Shown piece by piece: positions 23,026-34,251 of a stretch of 64,000 bases of DNA. The first letter of the stretch is position 1; every line of letters begins with the position of its first letter. The notes below the pieces were generated by a model. That model saw only the letters and a program-made list of their open reading frames with translations, ran no database searches and was not told where the DNA came from. Origin of the DNA: Lineus longissimus (lineage: Eukaryota > Nemertea > Pilidiophora > Heteronemertea > Lineidae); NCBI RefSeq assembly GCF_910592395.1, contig NW_027020281.1, positions 126,001 to 190,000 of the forward strand, written 5' to 3'. A program made the position numbers and the translations under genes.

Positions 23026-23870
23026 TGCTACGCACGGAATTGAGATTGGAATGGTATGTTGCAGTGGGTGAATTTCGGGGGGGGGGGGGGGTTCTAAGAC
23101 CTCTGAAGATGTTCGAGGTCTGAATAATTTGGACACATGTAGGTATGTGTCTCTGAATGATAGAGCCCTGGAGAAAGCAATATGCAGCTGGCCACCGAGA
23201 AAACACTGGTTGCTGGAGGTAGATCTCTTGAATCATTGAGTAGTTTTGCTTTCTGTGTGGTGCCTTCGGGGTATCACATTACGACGTTTTCGCCGCAATT
23301 AGCCTACCCGTGCTGGGATGTGCAGCAAATTCACACGGCAGCTGATTCAGGCCTAGAATGCTTACAGAGGGGCTTTAATCAGATTAGACACAGCAAAACC
23401 CGTTCAAACGGGTCATCCACTACGTCAAAAGCAAGAATGACGTCAGATATACGGAATTGAGGTTCCAGTGTCATCGGGAAGGTACATGTATGTTGCAGTG
23501 GGTGAATTCTGGCGGGTTGGCGCTAAGATCTCCCCCTAAAGATGTTTGAGTTGGAACAATTTGGACATGTGTCTATGTGTTTACTAAGAATGATCACGCC
23601 CCTGGAGAAGGCAATTCATGCAACTGGCCACTGAATAACACCGGTTACTGGAGGTAGATTCTAATGAATCATTGAGTAGTTTTGCCTTCTGAAACCGCTA
23701 TTACCCGTGCTGCGCTGCGAATTCACACGGCATACGCGGCCGCAGCCGCAGCTTATTCAGACCTAGAATGCATACATGGGGGCTTTAATCAGAGTAGACA
23801 CAGCCAAACCCGTTCAGACGGGCGGCCCACTACGTCATAGGCAAGAATGACGTCATATATACGTGTCGTC
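23026..23870. repeat. Two-unit tandem repeat (~420 bp each)
   Basis: GGAATTGAG...TATGTTGCAGTGGGTGAATT...GAATCATTGAGTAGTTTTGC...TTTAATCAGA.TAGACACAGC occurs at about 23035-23453 and again at 23453-23862, about 80% alike by eye. It begins near ACCCGTGCTACGCACGG, a near-palindrome. It is inserted in the second E/K block and is not coding; the 92-codon frame at 23182-23460 has no splice support. Confidence 0.75.
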
Positions 23871-24567
23871 ATGTGCGGCGCTATGGCGATGACGTATTTA
23901 AACGGTGGAGACGTCGATTGTTGACATCATTATTTACCGCGGTCCTGTTTTCACCAGTTACGTCATGGCCTAGCGACGCGCGTCGTTAGCAACAAATTTG
24001 CGAGAATTGGGGCTGGATCTGCTTCAATAAACGCGATTTGTGTGTCTAATATGACCACTAAGGCATTCAGACCGTCCTCGAACACATCTTGGAGGTAGAC
24101 TGCTGTATGCTGCGAAATATGTAACGAATCTGTTCGGCGGTTTGGGAGGAGTATTTGCGCGTTACAGAATTGGGCTTAGAGTAAGATAATATAGATGAAA
24201 AATGCGCTGGCAGGTTTCGGTAGAGAAATTTCGGCGGCCTTTGAGTGGATGCTGTCAGCATGGCATCCTGGAAACATCTATGCCTGTCACCGCTGAGCTC
24301 CGGGTGCGATCCCTTGTCGTTCCTGGTTCTTTCATGTGATAGAGTGGGCGGGCCTCTCTGACAGCGCAGGTCTCCTCTGGGGGCTTTGGTTTTTCCTCTG
24401 CATCTCCCTATATTGTCTGTGAGAGCTACTATAGGCATGTGGACGCAAGATGACATTGATGGCTGGGTCCGCTCAATAACCATGTCAAGTTGTATAAATC
24501 CCAACTACGACAGAAAGGATTTTAATGGACTAGGTGGTACGCACTAATTGAAAGGGTCATGGGGTCA

Positions 24568-24779
24568 AAAATTGGAGCAGAATACTGCTGTCGGACCAAG
24601 CTCAGTCCATGAAAAGGCTCTATTGCCGAAGCACCCCAGTCGCCCTGATCAGGCGCAGATGCCCCTTACCCCAGTCCTAAAGAAAAAAGAGGATGCATCT
24701 GGAACTACGAAGGCTCATGTTAGAACTACAGACGCCTCCATCGCGTCTGAGAGGCCGATAGTCGTGCAGCCAAAGAAAT
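24568..24779 (+). pseudogene. E-type array exon, copy 3, acceptor deleted
   Basis: From AATTGGAGCAGAATACTGCT to AAAGAAAT|GTAAGT the coding part matches copies 1 and 2 and is open. However, the about 48 bp that hold CATTTTAGGTAGT in those copies are missing: GGGTCA joins directly to AAAATTGGAG. With no AG acceptor at the exon edge, this copy should be skipped, which keeps the 1-1 frame intact. Confidence 0.75.
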
Positions 24780-25090
24780 GTAAGTAGCAGTGGTCCATTC
24801 ATACCGGTAACCCATCTGACTCTAAGAATTGTTTCGTCATCAGTTGCATTTGATCGATATCGTTCCTTCGAGTTGCGCTCACCAATCAACTTAAAGCTGA
24901 GATCACAGCAAGATGTATTCCTCAGCAATTGACCATACGAAGAAGTCAAAACATTCATATTTTCCCAGTCTTTCATCAGGCAGGTCATTTAATACACCAC
25001 TCAGTATCAGACTCTCTATTTTATGTCGTCATTACTTTATCCCAGTCCCAGGAACAGTGACTAGACCAAGAGAGCAATCTCTCTGTCCTA

Positions 25091-25681
25091 CAGTGTGTAT
25101 CAAAAAAGTATACCCAACTTTAGCCCCTATTTTCCCCGAAACTATATTTCCTCGAAACTATAAAACAATCAGAAAATAAAGTATATATCCTGCATGTGAA
25201 CGCCAAGGCCGATGTCCTCTTTCCAATGTGACCTTGGTGAATGAGTTGCTGCCACGCGTGACTGAGTAACAAAGCCAGGTTTTGAGTGGTACTAAGTTTT
25301 GAACCGTGCCAAATTTACCCATGGGTAAGAAACCACCACCAAATGCAGTTGTTATTCAATTGTCTTCAATTATGGAGAGACATGATAGGTTACGTAACTT
25401 TGGAAACACAACCCAAGAGCATTTGAAGTCACTGTGCCACATGACACAGGTCAGAATGGTCCAGCTGTGACACTTTTATTCCCTCCAAAATGACTTGGCA
25501 TGGCACTGATTTAGACGACGTTCAAATACAACATTGTTGCTCAGTAATGCGTGATGATAAATCAAAGTGTCATTGCCAAGCGGACATCATAGGCTTCCTT
25601 AGACATCAACAAGTTGTTTCTGATTATTCTTATTTTTTTGGGGGATTTTAATTTGGGTATACTTTATTTTGATACACACTG
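25091..25681. mobile_element. Tc1/mariner-like MITE (second family)
   Basis: Inverted ends CAGTGTGTATCAAAAAAGTA and the reverse of TACTTTATTTTGATACACAC followed by TG, flanked by TA (CCTA|CAGTG, CACTG|TATAGG). The equivalent places in the older blocks (about 20987 and 22585) lack it, so it inserted after block duplication. The interior is non-coding. Confidence 0.85.
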
Positions 25682-25804
25682 TATAGGCCAAGATAAGACG
25701 GCAGGGGAGTGAGAATATGAGACGGTTCGATTCATTTCAAATGCTGTACGGACAACACTCCCTGGCATTTATCGGTTGGTACAGGATGATCCATTTATAT
25801 TTAG

Positions 25805-26008
25805 GTAAGAAAGTAAAGCCGCCACCATTCCAGACGACGTCCACAAAGGAGGATGGACCCCGTTCCACTGTGATTAAAATGAAACTGAAGGATGGAGCAC
25901 GGCCAGAGAAGGAAGATATCTTTCAATCATCAAGGACCCCTGAAAAAAGGAACCCAATGACTACGGGAGCTCGGGTGATATCAGCGACAAGCGATTCCCC
26001 TAAGAAAA
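25805..26008 (+). CDS. K-type array exon, copy 3, 68 codons
   Basis: Acceptor TATATTTAG|GTAAGAAAG, donor AAAA|GTAAGAAA. Encodes (G)KKVKPPPFQTTSTKEDG and VIKMKLKDGARPEKED. Intact frame and length. Confidence 0.75.
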
Positions 26009-26425
26009 GTAAGAAACCTTTTGCTCCGATATTTGTCCTGTGTGACCTCACCGCGTTCATATGAAAAATGCGCTGTCAAGGCAGTGGGTCATTGGGAGTC
26101 GTTCATGTTATTTCCCGATTGCTGAGAGCGCATCAGCCTGCTTTCAATGCAAAATGAGACATAGGCGTAGTTAGGTGCACTTGATTATGTCCCCGCACTA
26201 GGTGCCTTTTGCGCTTATGTGAGCAATGTCAGACGGCCCGTATAGGTCCCGATCGGTTGAGAAATTTCGGCCGCCTTTGAGTGGACTCGTTTTTTTACCA
26301 AGCAATGTGGATGCTGTCAGAGTGGCATCGGTCCGATTTATTTCAAATGCTATACGGACTACACTCCCCCTGCATTGGACGGTTGGTACAGAGTGTCTTG
26401 TGCTAATGGATCCATTTATATTTAG

Positions 26426-26629
26426 GTAAGAAAGTAAAGCCGCCACCATTCCAGACGACGTCCACAAAGGAGGATGGATCGTGTTCAGCCCTGATAAAAA
26501 CGAAAAGGAAGGGTGGAGCACGGCTAGAGAAGGAGGAAATCATTCAATCACCAAGGACCCCTGAAAAAAGGAAACTTATGACAACGGGAGCTCGGATGAT
26601 ATCAGCGACCGGCGATTCCCCTACGAAAA
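26426..26629 (+). CDS. K-type array exon, copy 4, 68 codons
   Basis: Lies 621 bp after copy 3, with the same acceptor and an ACGAAAA|GTAAGAA donor. Closest in sequence to copy 1 at 21121, which suggests block conversion or a second duplication from that copy rather than from its neighbour. Confidence 0.75.
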
Positions 26630-28781
26630 GTAAGAACCTTTTTGCTCCGATATTTGTTCTATCTAGTCTCACCGCGTTGATATGAAGCTGAGAGCACAGC
26701 TAGGTGTACCTCCAGCAGTAAAGCAGAAATATCAACCTGTGGTAGCCAAAATGCACTTCGGTACGCGGCACCCTAAATAAATAAATGAATAAATAAAGCA
26801 GAAGTAGTACACACCATTACTATGCGAGTCTTTCATCAGACGGGAGGCATATCAGTTTCCATCGTTGCACCTGTCTTATTTGTAAACACTTTGTTACGGC
26901 AAAAAGAACATTACCATTGCATTTTAGGTATGTTTCTTTATCAAATAGGCGCCGCACACCGCCATCACAAATGTTGTAGTTGTGCAACTCTTTTGCGTTA
27001 TAATGAGCTCTATTATTTTGCCTATACCACCTTTTATTGTGGGGCCGTAACATATTCTGGGATCGTTCAGGTGATTTCCCCTGATCATTAGGATTGACAA
27101 GCGCTAACACACTGTCACTGATATCCCGGGGGCGGGGGGCGGGGGGGGGGTCACAGGATACACACCCCCGAGTCGTAACTTCAAAATGGTTCAGATCCCA
27201 TCCCAAACCACTACGTTTTCCCACTCGACCTTGGTTGACAATTGCTACACCACTGCTACTGATTTCCCATGGGCCATCGGGGGGGGGGGGGTTGCTGCTG
27301 GGATCCCATTCATTTTATTACGACTCTCGTGCCATCTCACTGGCATCATGTGTCATGCCTGCAAGGAAGTGAAGCTAGCACATCACTAGACAAGCATTTC
27401 ATATTTGCATATGACCGTCCCCATAACAATAAACCAAACAAATGGCTATGCGATAGCACAAAGTGTCATGTAATGAAGTATGAGAAAGTGTATGACAGCG
27501 TGGACATCCCTGTTTCACCTCGAACAATACGACTTAAGCCAAAATAATGGTGAAGCGACAACACGAATGACTCAGCTGTCCACCTAACTTGTGAACCTGT
27601 GTGAACAATTGTAACACTTGTTCGATGAACAAAATTGGCAAAACCTATCCAGATAAGGGGATAAATGCCTTATCAATGATCAGCACTGGCAGTCTGACGT
27701 GTTGGCTGGAGATGAGGACCGATTATTGTTGGAGGCATTCCGAATAAGTGAACCAAGTCCAATCATTAAATAGACGTGTAATGCTTAATCAGTTTCAGGG
27801 ACTAAAGGAATTCAGTTCTAGCCCTAAAACATACAACTCCTAATCACCCTTTGTCATGGAGAGAGATGTCCAACTAACTCGCAACAATAAGAGAATGTCT
27901 ACCTAATAACTCATGAACCTGTGAACAATGATAACCCTCGTTCAAATCAACACTCGTTCTGTGAACATGATGGTATTTACAATGTAATGACAACAAATCA
28001 CATGATTGACGGATTTCCACCACAACAGTATGAATTTCTTTGGCAAAATCAACCCATGCTTGACCCCCTTGTCTCCATGACTGAGATGTCCACCGAAATC
28101 GCAACAATGGTAACCCTCGTTCAATGAACAAGATATCAAAAGTGCATGTCGGACGGATTATTTCCTTCCACCTCACCGTTACGACTTTCTTTTGCGAAAT
28201 CAATCCAGATAAGGATCTAAATGCCCCCCCCCCCTCGTATCTCCATCTCCATGACAAAGATGTCCACCTCGCAACAGTTGGATTTCCAACTCAACCGTAC
28301 GACTTTCTTTGACAAGATCAACCCACTACATTTTTAGCTATAACCATTCATGAATTGAAAGCAAAAAAGCACATACCGGTGTGACAGCGGATATAGTCCC
28401 CCTGGAGTCATAGTCCGGTAGCATTGTATTTGATCAATTAAGCAGCATGATCTATTGTACCGCTAACCCTAACCAAAACATTTAGCAATGCGGGCTATTG
28501 TTACACGTACTATCAGCCCTAGGACTACTATCCCTTGCACACCGGTATCAAAGCCAAAATAATGGTAATACGACGACACAAGGTACATGTTTATATCCAA
28601 TCAATTACTCATTCGATGAAAATATTGGTCAAAATCAACCAAGATATCAATGCAAAAATCAACCAAGAAATAAATGCAAAAAGGTAACCAAGCCGCATCA
28701 TTAAAATATAAAGTCTCCATGACAGAGAGTGTTACCGACTTTCTTTGGCGAAGTTCATGGACACATGCCATTGCATTTCAG
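26630..28781. other. Intron with G-runs and degenerate short repeats
   Basis: Poly-G tracts at 27130-27150 and 27280-27290. At 27575-28330, decayed repeats of the type GTCCACCTAACTYGTGAAC / AACAATGGTAACCCTCGTTC / TACGACTTTCTTTGRCAA occur several times. No supported exon; GCATTTTAGGTATG at 26919 looks like an acceptor but its frame does not continue as an array exon. Confidence 0.5.
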
Positions 28782-28940
28782 GTATGAATGCCAAACTACC
28801 AAAACGCCTGGACGGAGCTACCAAGGGCAATGCTTCAGGAATGAGGAATGCTACCACCGTCCACATGACTAAGGTCCACACTTCTCACTATTACATGGCG
28901 CCGGAGATATCAGCAGTTGTGCAACCAACGCTTATGAAAT
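28782..28940 (+). CDS. Array exon, 53 codons, phase 1-1
   Basis: Acceptor TTGCATTTCAG|GTATG and donor GAAAT|GTAAGT. Encodes (G)MNAKLPKRLDGATKGNASG and ends PEISAVVQPTLMK, the diverged counterpart of the E-type ending. Predicted disordered. Confidence 0.7.
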
Positions 28941-29343
28941 GTAAGTGGCATTGTTATAGTTAAAGTTACAGTTTTCGGGTATAGTCAGATATTAACTGCA
29001 GCAGAGGTTGTTATCATTAACCCCGGTCTATTCCTGAAACCTTTCACAGCAATTCCCAGACCAGCAGCTCATGGTGCCTGCTGTTCCTGACCAGCCCAAC
29101 ATTAATTTGTGTTTCAATGACACCTTTGGATTGGAAGACGCATTGGTAACCTTCGTGTTTTACCGATAGCAAAACTACTGTCCTATCAAAAACCCAAAGG
29201 GAAAATTAAACCCAAAGGGAAAATTAATGACCACCTGCTTGTTAAGACGAGTATTCAATTACATAGTCTTTTCGTCAAAATGTAATTTCGAGATGTGGAA
29301 TTTGATTGTCTGTTTTTCAAATATGCTTGCCGTTTAATTCCAG

Positions 29344-29601
29344 GTACAGATATCAAACCATCACTTACCACACAGGGTAATACCGATTTCAAAAATCAAA
29401 ACAACAATGTCAAATCCTGTTCAGCACAGGACATTGCTCTGTTACAAAAGAAAAGAAAAGCATCTGCCCAAGCACAGAGACCCAATGCCCCAAAGAAAAG
29501 GAAAGAGGTACCGGAATCAACAGAGAATTCGGCTAATATCCGCACTCATCAAGTCCCCATTTCACCCGAAATGTCAGCTGATGTGCAACATAAAAAGAAA
29601 T
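29344..29601 (+). CDS. Array exon with NLS-like motif, 86 codons, phase 1-1
   Basis: Acceptor TTAATTCCAG|GTACAG and donor GAAAT|GTAAGG. It contains LLQKKRKASAQ and NAPKKRKEVPE; the second closely resembles a classic basic nuclear localisation signal. Ends SPEMSADVQHKKK, the E-type family ending. The best direct hint that the protein acts in the nucleus. Confidence 0.75.
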
Positions 29602-30001
29602 GTAAGGGCAACTTTTGTTCACCATTCCTCATCATATTCACGTTGTTTCGATGCTAGTTTCCATTTCATAGTGACAGGTATCGGATCAGGATAGAAGGGA
29701 GATCTTTCCAGCATTATAGAAATTAACCCCATCCAAACCAACACCATCTTTTGAGGAACCCCCCCGAATGAAAATTTGAGTTTATAGCGTTTTCAGGACT
29801 CACCTCACATTTCTGTATAACTAGTAGTGGTGCCAGGGCCCCAAGTTGAGAAAAAGTGGGTCACGTCATGACGTACTTTTGCATTTGAGCTTATAGCGTT
29901 TTCAGGACTCACCTCACATTTCTGTAAACCCAAACCATTGAATTAATCGCATAACAATCAATGCAAACAGTTGGCTACTTTGGACCAAGATTATCGATAC
30001 A

Positions 30002-30381
30002 TATTAAGACGATTGCTCCAAACGAACGGCAAAGAACGCTAACGACGTAGATCATAATATATCTATAATCTCTCAAATGGATAACATCTTTACGTTTCGG
30101 TGACAATGCGAATACTCACTAAAATCATGAGAAAGAGTCCAAGCATCCCTTAACCTGATACTATGAGATAACAATAGCAGAATACGATTGACGTCGATTT
30201 CGTGGAAGCGTGATACCATTTCGGATGATAGTGACTCATCAGGCCTATGAGCAACAGTCAGCTGATAGTGATGACACGAATCTGCATCCGTGTCGGGTGG
30301 TACAAAGATGCTGGGCTAATTAGAGTAAATGAAACTGTAAACCCATTAAACTATCTATAACATTTAAAACCCTTCTGAACA
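30002..30381 (-). repeat. 3' LTR of the BEL/Pao element
   Basis: 380 bp, near-identical to 32706-33085. Left flank ATACA. The outer TG has become TA. Confidence 0.9.
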
Positions 30382-30795
30382 TTCTCCCCCTCCTGATATG
30401 ACAATATCAGCATGATGAATGATAGAAACAATGCCAGTCCAAAAGCAAATTTTGACTCTCCATAAGACGTTCATGCTGGCAATTGGTAACGAAGAGTTCA
30501 CGATTTCTTCATTTATAATGATAGTTGAAATGTTCGATAATCCAAACAGTCGGCATTCATAGAAAGGAAAGTCTCTCAGATAACCTAAGCGTGGCTTGAC
30601 ATCTTTCTCGGTCGACAGGCGTCGTAACCCCGACGAAGGGAGGCGAAACGGGTGCTACACTGTGCCCAACAGTGCCCCGTAGGCTGACTAGGGGAAGGAG
30701 AAGCCTTAATTTCATCCTTAATAGACGGGTCATAGACCAAGTCTACCTGTTACCCCATAAGTTCATGACGAAGTTTACGTATCCTCGAAGTGATC

Positions 30796-32569
30796 TTATA
30801 CACGGCGAACGGGTATATCCAGTTTCCAAAACAAAGTTAATGGTGAAAGGCACGATATCCATATCCTCGGAGTAGGCCACACTAATTTTAGCAGTCGATG
30901 GTGGTTGGATTTGCATTCTCCTATTCCACACGGTCTACTTCTTTTACAGTCGGCTCCTCTGTGGTTTCCAAGGCACCTAAAGCAAAGATTTAGCCCTTTG
31001 GCTTTATCCCATCGTAGGTTAACATCCATGGCTTTGAACGTGTCACATACCCATACCCCGTGCTGACCGCTACAAACCTTGCACTGTTTCTCGTTTATCT
31101 GGGTCGTGGTAACGAACGTTTTTGACGACGCAGCTTTATCTGTTCGGGGATGACTTTCCTTGATTCCCTGGATGGTCTCAGCGGCAGTGGTTAGGAATTC
31201 GGACTCATCATTGATGAACTTTCTCAATGTTTCTACTTTCTGTTCTAATCTGTACTCCGAAATCCACCGGTGATACTTAGCCAGTAAGCCTTCACTCAGC
31301 TTGCGTTGTAGTGATATGTAGAGGGACCCACTACCTAATTCTGCTGCTTGTCCTCCATCGATTAGATTTACTACCAGAACATCTAGCAATTCTGAAAATC
31401 GCTCTAGGTCCTGGCAATTACCGTCTCGGATCTGCCGAAATCTCTCTAACTGTTCAAGTCTTAAAGTGATTTGTCGTCTCTTACCGCCATATTTCCTTTC
31501 GAGCCTGTCCTTGGCCACGTCGTAGGCAGCAGCCGAATGTCCCAAGCCTTCAATTACTTTAAGAGCTTCCCCTTGCAAGCTGTCCCTTAATCGAAGCAGC
31601 TTGTATTCTTTTGTAGTTACTGCATTGTCGACACAGGCCTTGAAGGCTGCGTTCCAGCTTTCACTCCTCTTGTTACCGGCAAACTTTGGGACTGGGACTC
31701 TCGTTAATAGTCTAGATGGATCAAATCTGACCGGTGGTTCAGTCGCTGCATCTGGGGGCGTTCCTTCTAGCAGATTGTACAAAGATGCTCCTGGGTGCGG
31801 AGTAGGAGTCGAATAGTAATGAAGCGGAAACCTCTGCTGCTGTGTTGGCAGTCCAACTGGCGAAAGAAAAGGCTGCTTTGATGCCAATACGGGCGGCTGT
31901 GGCATCATAGCGGGCGACTGTATCGTCAAGTGTCAGGACTGGCGGCTGTGGCGACATAACGGGCGGATGCGGCGTCAGGATTGGCGGCTGTGACGATTCG
32001 AACACTCGAGCTTCTACATTATCGTGATGTGGTGGATTTTCCTGACGTGGCGTCGGCTTTTTGTCCGCTTCTTCCTTGAGAGACATTCCAGGGGCCCCAG
32101 TAGCTTCATCACCCTTAGCTTCGTCACTCGTGGCCTTTTCTACCTTGGCTTCGTCACCTGTACTATCGTTATATTCCGAAGGTTCCGCAAAGCTGACATT
32201 TCGTCTGGCATGCCGGGGTGGAGGCAATGTGGTGAGGCTGGCCTCCATCCTCCTAATTTCTTCTCGCGTCTTCTCAAGTTCATCCTCCAATGACTTATAA
32301 TTGAAGTGACGATCAGTTTCTAGGCCTACACTTTCAAACTGAGGGCTATGCATATGTGACGAGAGTTGGGACTTACTTAATTCACGCCGCTGTTTCATGT
32401 AGTCGTGTGCTACTTGTTCGGCTAAGTCATATTTGTTGGCGATCTCGTCCATCTCGTCATCAAAAACGGCTGCCTTTTTCTCCAGGCTGGATCCGGAGCC
32501 TCGGCAACGGTCGGTATATTCCGAATATGTCATGTACACATCTTGGTATATTCCGTATAAAGTATCCAA
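30796..32569 (-). pseudogene. BEL/Pao gag, frameshifted
   Basis: Gag is spread over two overlapping minus-strand frames, 32569-31739 and 31929-30796, so a frameshift near 31925 breaks it; the expected beginning (ATG about 32677) is in yet another frame, with a second shift near 32575. The N-terminal part is coiled-coil and Glu/Lys-rich. The second frame has a capsid-like region (VPKFAGNKRSESWNAAFKA..., DSLQGEALKVIEGL, LERKYGG) typical of the BEL/Pao DUF1759 family. It ends in paired zinc knuckles CKVCSGQHGVWVC and CFRCLGNHRGADC with a following CGIGECKSNHH. Pol is absent, so the copy cannot move by itself. Confidence 0.88.
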
Positions 32570-32705
32570 TCGTAATCGAATATCCGCATTTGTACGTTTA
32601 TGTCGAATTCCGAAAACAAACGATCCATGCCTTTCTCAAAGGCTTTTCGAATACGGGAACGCTCACTGACAAAATCCATCTGTACAACTGCGCTCTGCTA
32701 CCAAA

Positions 32706-33085
32706 TGTTAAGACGATTGCTCCAAACAAACGGCAAAGAACGATAACGACGTAGATCATAATATATCTATAATCTCTCAAATGGATAACATCTTTACGTT
32801 TCGGTGACAATACGAATACTCACTAAAATCATGAGAAAGAGTCCAAGCATCCCTTAACCTGATACTATGAGATAACATTAGCAGAATACGATTGACGTCA
32901 ATTTCGTGGAAGCGTGATACCATTTCGGATGATAGTGACTCATCAGGCCTATGAGCAACAGTCAGCTGATAGTGATGACACGAATCTGCATCCGTGTCGG
33001 GTGGTACAAAGATGCTGGGCTAATTAGAGTAAATGAAACTGTAAATCCATTAAACTATCTATAACATTTAAAACCCTTCTGAACA
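32706..33085 (-). repeat. 5' LTR of the BEL/Pao element
   Basis: 380 bp, TGTTAAGACG...CTTCTGAACA read on the plus strand. Right flank ATACA, only 25 bp before the exon at 33111. Confidence 0.9.
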
Positions 33086-33110
33086 ATACATGCTCCTAAT
33101 TCGTTTTCAG

Positions 33111-33221
33111 ATGCTAAAGTGAAGGTTGCGAGCAAAGGACAATGTTCCAAAGGGATCAGTGCAGACGCTTCAAGGCCCGCTGAAACGGGAAAGTCCATGC
33201 GCACCAAAAGGTCGAAGAAAT
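33111..33221 (+). CDS. D-type array exon, 37 codons, phase 1-1
   Basis: Acceptor CGTTTTCAG, donor GAAAT|GTGAGT. Encodes DAKVKVASKGQCSKGISADA and ends RTKRSKK. Its branch-point region must lie in the 25 bp left between the retrotransposon and the exon (TCCTAAT is a candidate) or within the LTR. Confidence 0.75.
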
Positions 33222-33562
33222 GTGAGTACCGGAGTGACATGACCTGTTAATAATAAGTATTTCTTCAATGCTGAATGGCGAGGTTACATCTCGTAGCACA
33301 GCCCAATATTCAATTAATTACTGAAGACTGCAATGAAACGATCTTACGCCTGCAGCAAAGCAACAATCAAGGCTTCCATCCGTCAGTGGATGGGACAAGC
33401 CTTAAAGGAGCATTGTATTCGATGCAGTAAACTGTCAAATAGGGGCCCCGTACCCCTACCGTGGGCCCCCACTCATGCATTGAGACATGGTTTGGTAACA
33501 TGGTTTGCTTTTGTGCATTTTGCATTTGTTTTTATAAAACACACTTTCTCACTATATTGCAG

Positions 33563-33655
33563 ATGCCGAACAGGATGTTGAAAGCAAAAAGGGGAGAATC
33601 AACGAGTCTCGTAATACCCATCAGTCTAAACGAACTGATAAGACAGAAAAACAAT
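33563..33655 (+). CDS. D-type array exon, 31 codons, phase 1-1
   Basis: Acceptor ATATTGCAG, donor ACAAT|GTGGGT. Encodes DAEQDVESKKGRINESRNTH and ends DKTEKQ, most like 14706. The donor (GTGGGT) is weaker than the GTGAGT of its relatives. Confidence 0.65.
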
Positions 33656-33773
33656 GTGGGTATTAAATTTGTCTGTGGTGATTCCACCTATCCCGAAATG
33701 GTGGGTTTGTGAGAGTCGTGTCCGACCCCGGTCTTTCCCGGGCTTGAGAAAACCTGCTCGCGTTCACACGTTG

Positions 33774-33930
33774 GGATTTTCAGTACATGTTCCTTTCACA
33801 TCAATCAATGATCGAGGGCTCTGATGGATACAGTAAGCCACAACTTGAGAAGCAACACACTATTTAATCAACCAGAACCACAGTATCTTACCAGCCACAG
33901 AATAAACACCTGCCTTGTTTCGAGCCGTCT
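33774..33930 (+). pseudogene. Relic of a long K-type exon
   Basis: GAGAAGCAACACACTATTTA (about 33848) through CCAGCCACAGAATAAACACC follows GAGAAGCAAGAAATTCATTC...CCAGCCACAGAAAAACATTT of the exon at 15764. An acceptor-like GATTTTCAG (33774-33782) remains, but the frame meets a stop soon after and no GTAAG donor follows. A dead array exon. Confidence 0.55.
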
Positions 33931-34183
33931 GGATGCATGGGCCTCCTTCATGTTGATTGACCGGGTCTCCTGTTCATTGACGTAAGGTGATAAGACACCT
34001 GATTCATCAGCCAGCAATCGACTCCGATTATGATGTTGTTTTTTTCAGTTCTTTGCGTGCTTGTCCCCTTCACCAAGAAAATCCAGCTGCGTTACACAGA
34101 ATATGATTACTACATGTATAGTCTGTTTTTTTTTACTTTCTCGAGTCTGACCGAGTCCTAACACTTCATTTTGATCGTTGCAG

Positions 34184-34251
34184 TTGATGCTCTTATGCAG
34201 CCAAGGGTTGTGAATCTACTAGGAAGCGTCACTGATGGTTCTACTATTGAT
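34184..34251 (+). CDS. Small exon, phase 1-0 (pair A, first half)
   Basis: Acceptor ATCGTTGCAG, donor GAT|GTAAGT. Encodes DALMQPRVVNLLGSVTDGST plus ID. Sister of 35194 (YAVMQPVVVDLCRSSDGSS...). It links the 1-1 array to a phase 0 partner at 34805. Confidence 0.7.

Larger units (their letters stand above)
30002..33085 (-). mobile_element. Non-autonomous BEL/Pao LTR retrotransposon
   Basis: Two 380-bp direct repeats (30002-30381, 32706-33085) with TGTT...AACA ends (the 3' LTR has TATT) are flanked by ATACA on both sides (29997-30001 and 33086-33090). On the minus strand a primer-binding site TGGTAGCAGAGC (32692-32703) sits 2 nt inside the 5' LTR, and a purine tract (30382-30395) precedes the 3' LTR. 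Only gag and a short remnant remain; protease, reverse transcriptase, RNase H and integrase are missing. LTRs differ at only a few positions, so the insertion is fairly young. Confidence 0.93.

Noticed and set aside
22981-23460. CCCGTGCTACGCACGG palindromes considered as CRISPR-like or terminator signals
   Set aside because: Only two diverged copies inside a eukaryotic dispersed repeat; no array spacing.
26913-27091. Possible array exon after GCATTTTAG|GTATG at 26919
   Set aside because: The acceptor resembles that of 28782, but the following frame has no family motif and no clear donor.
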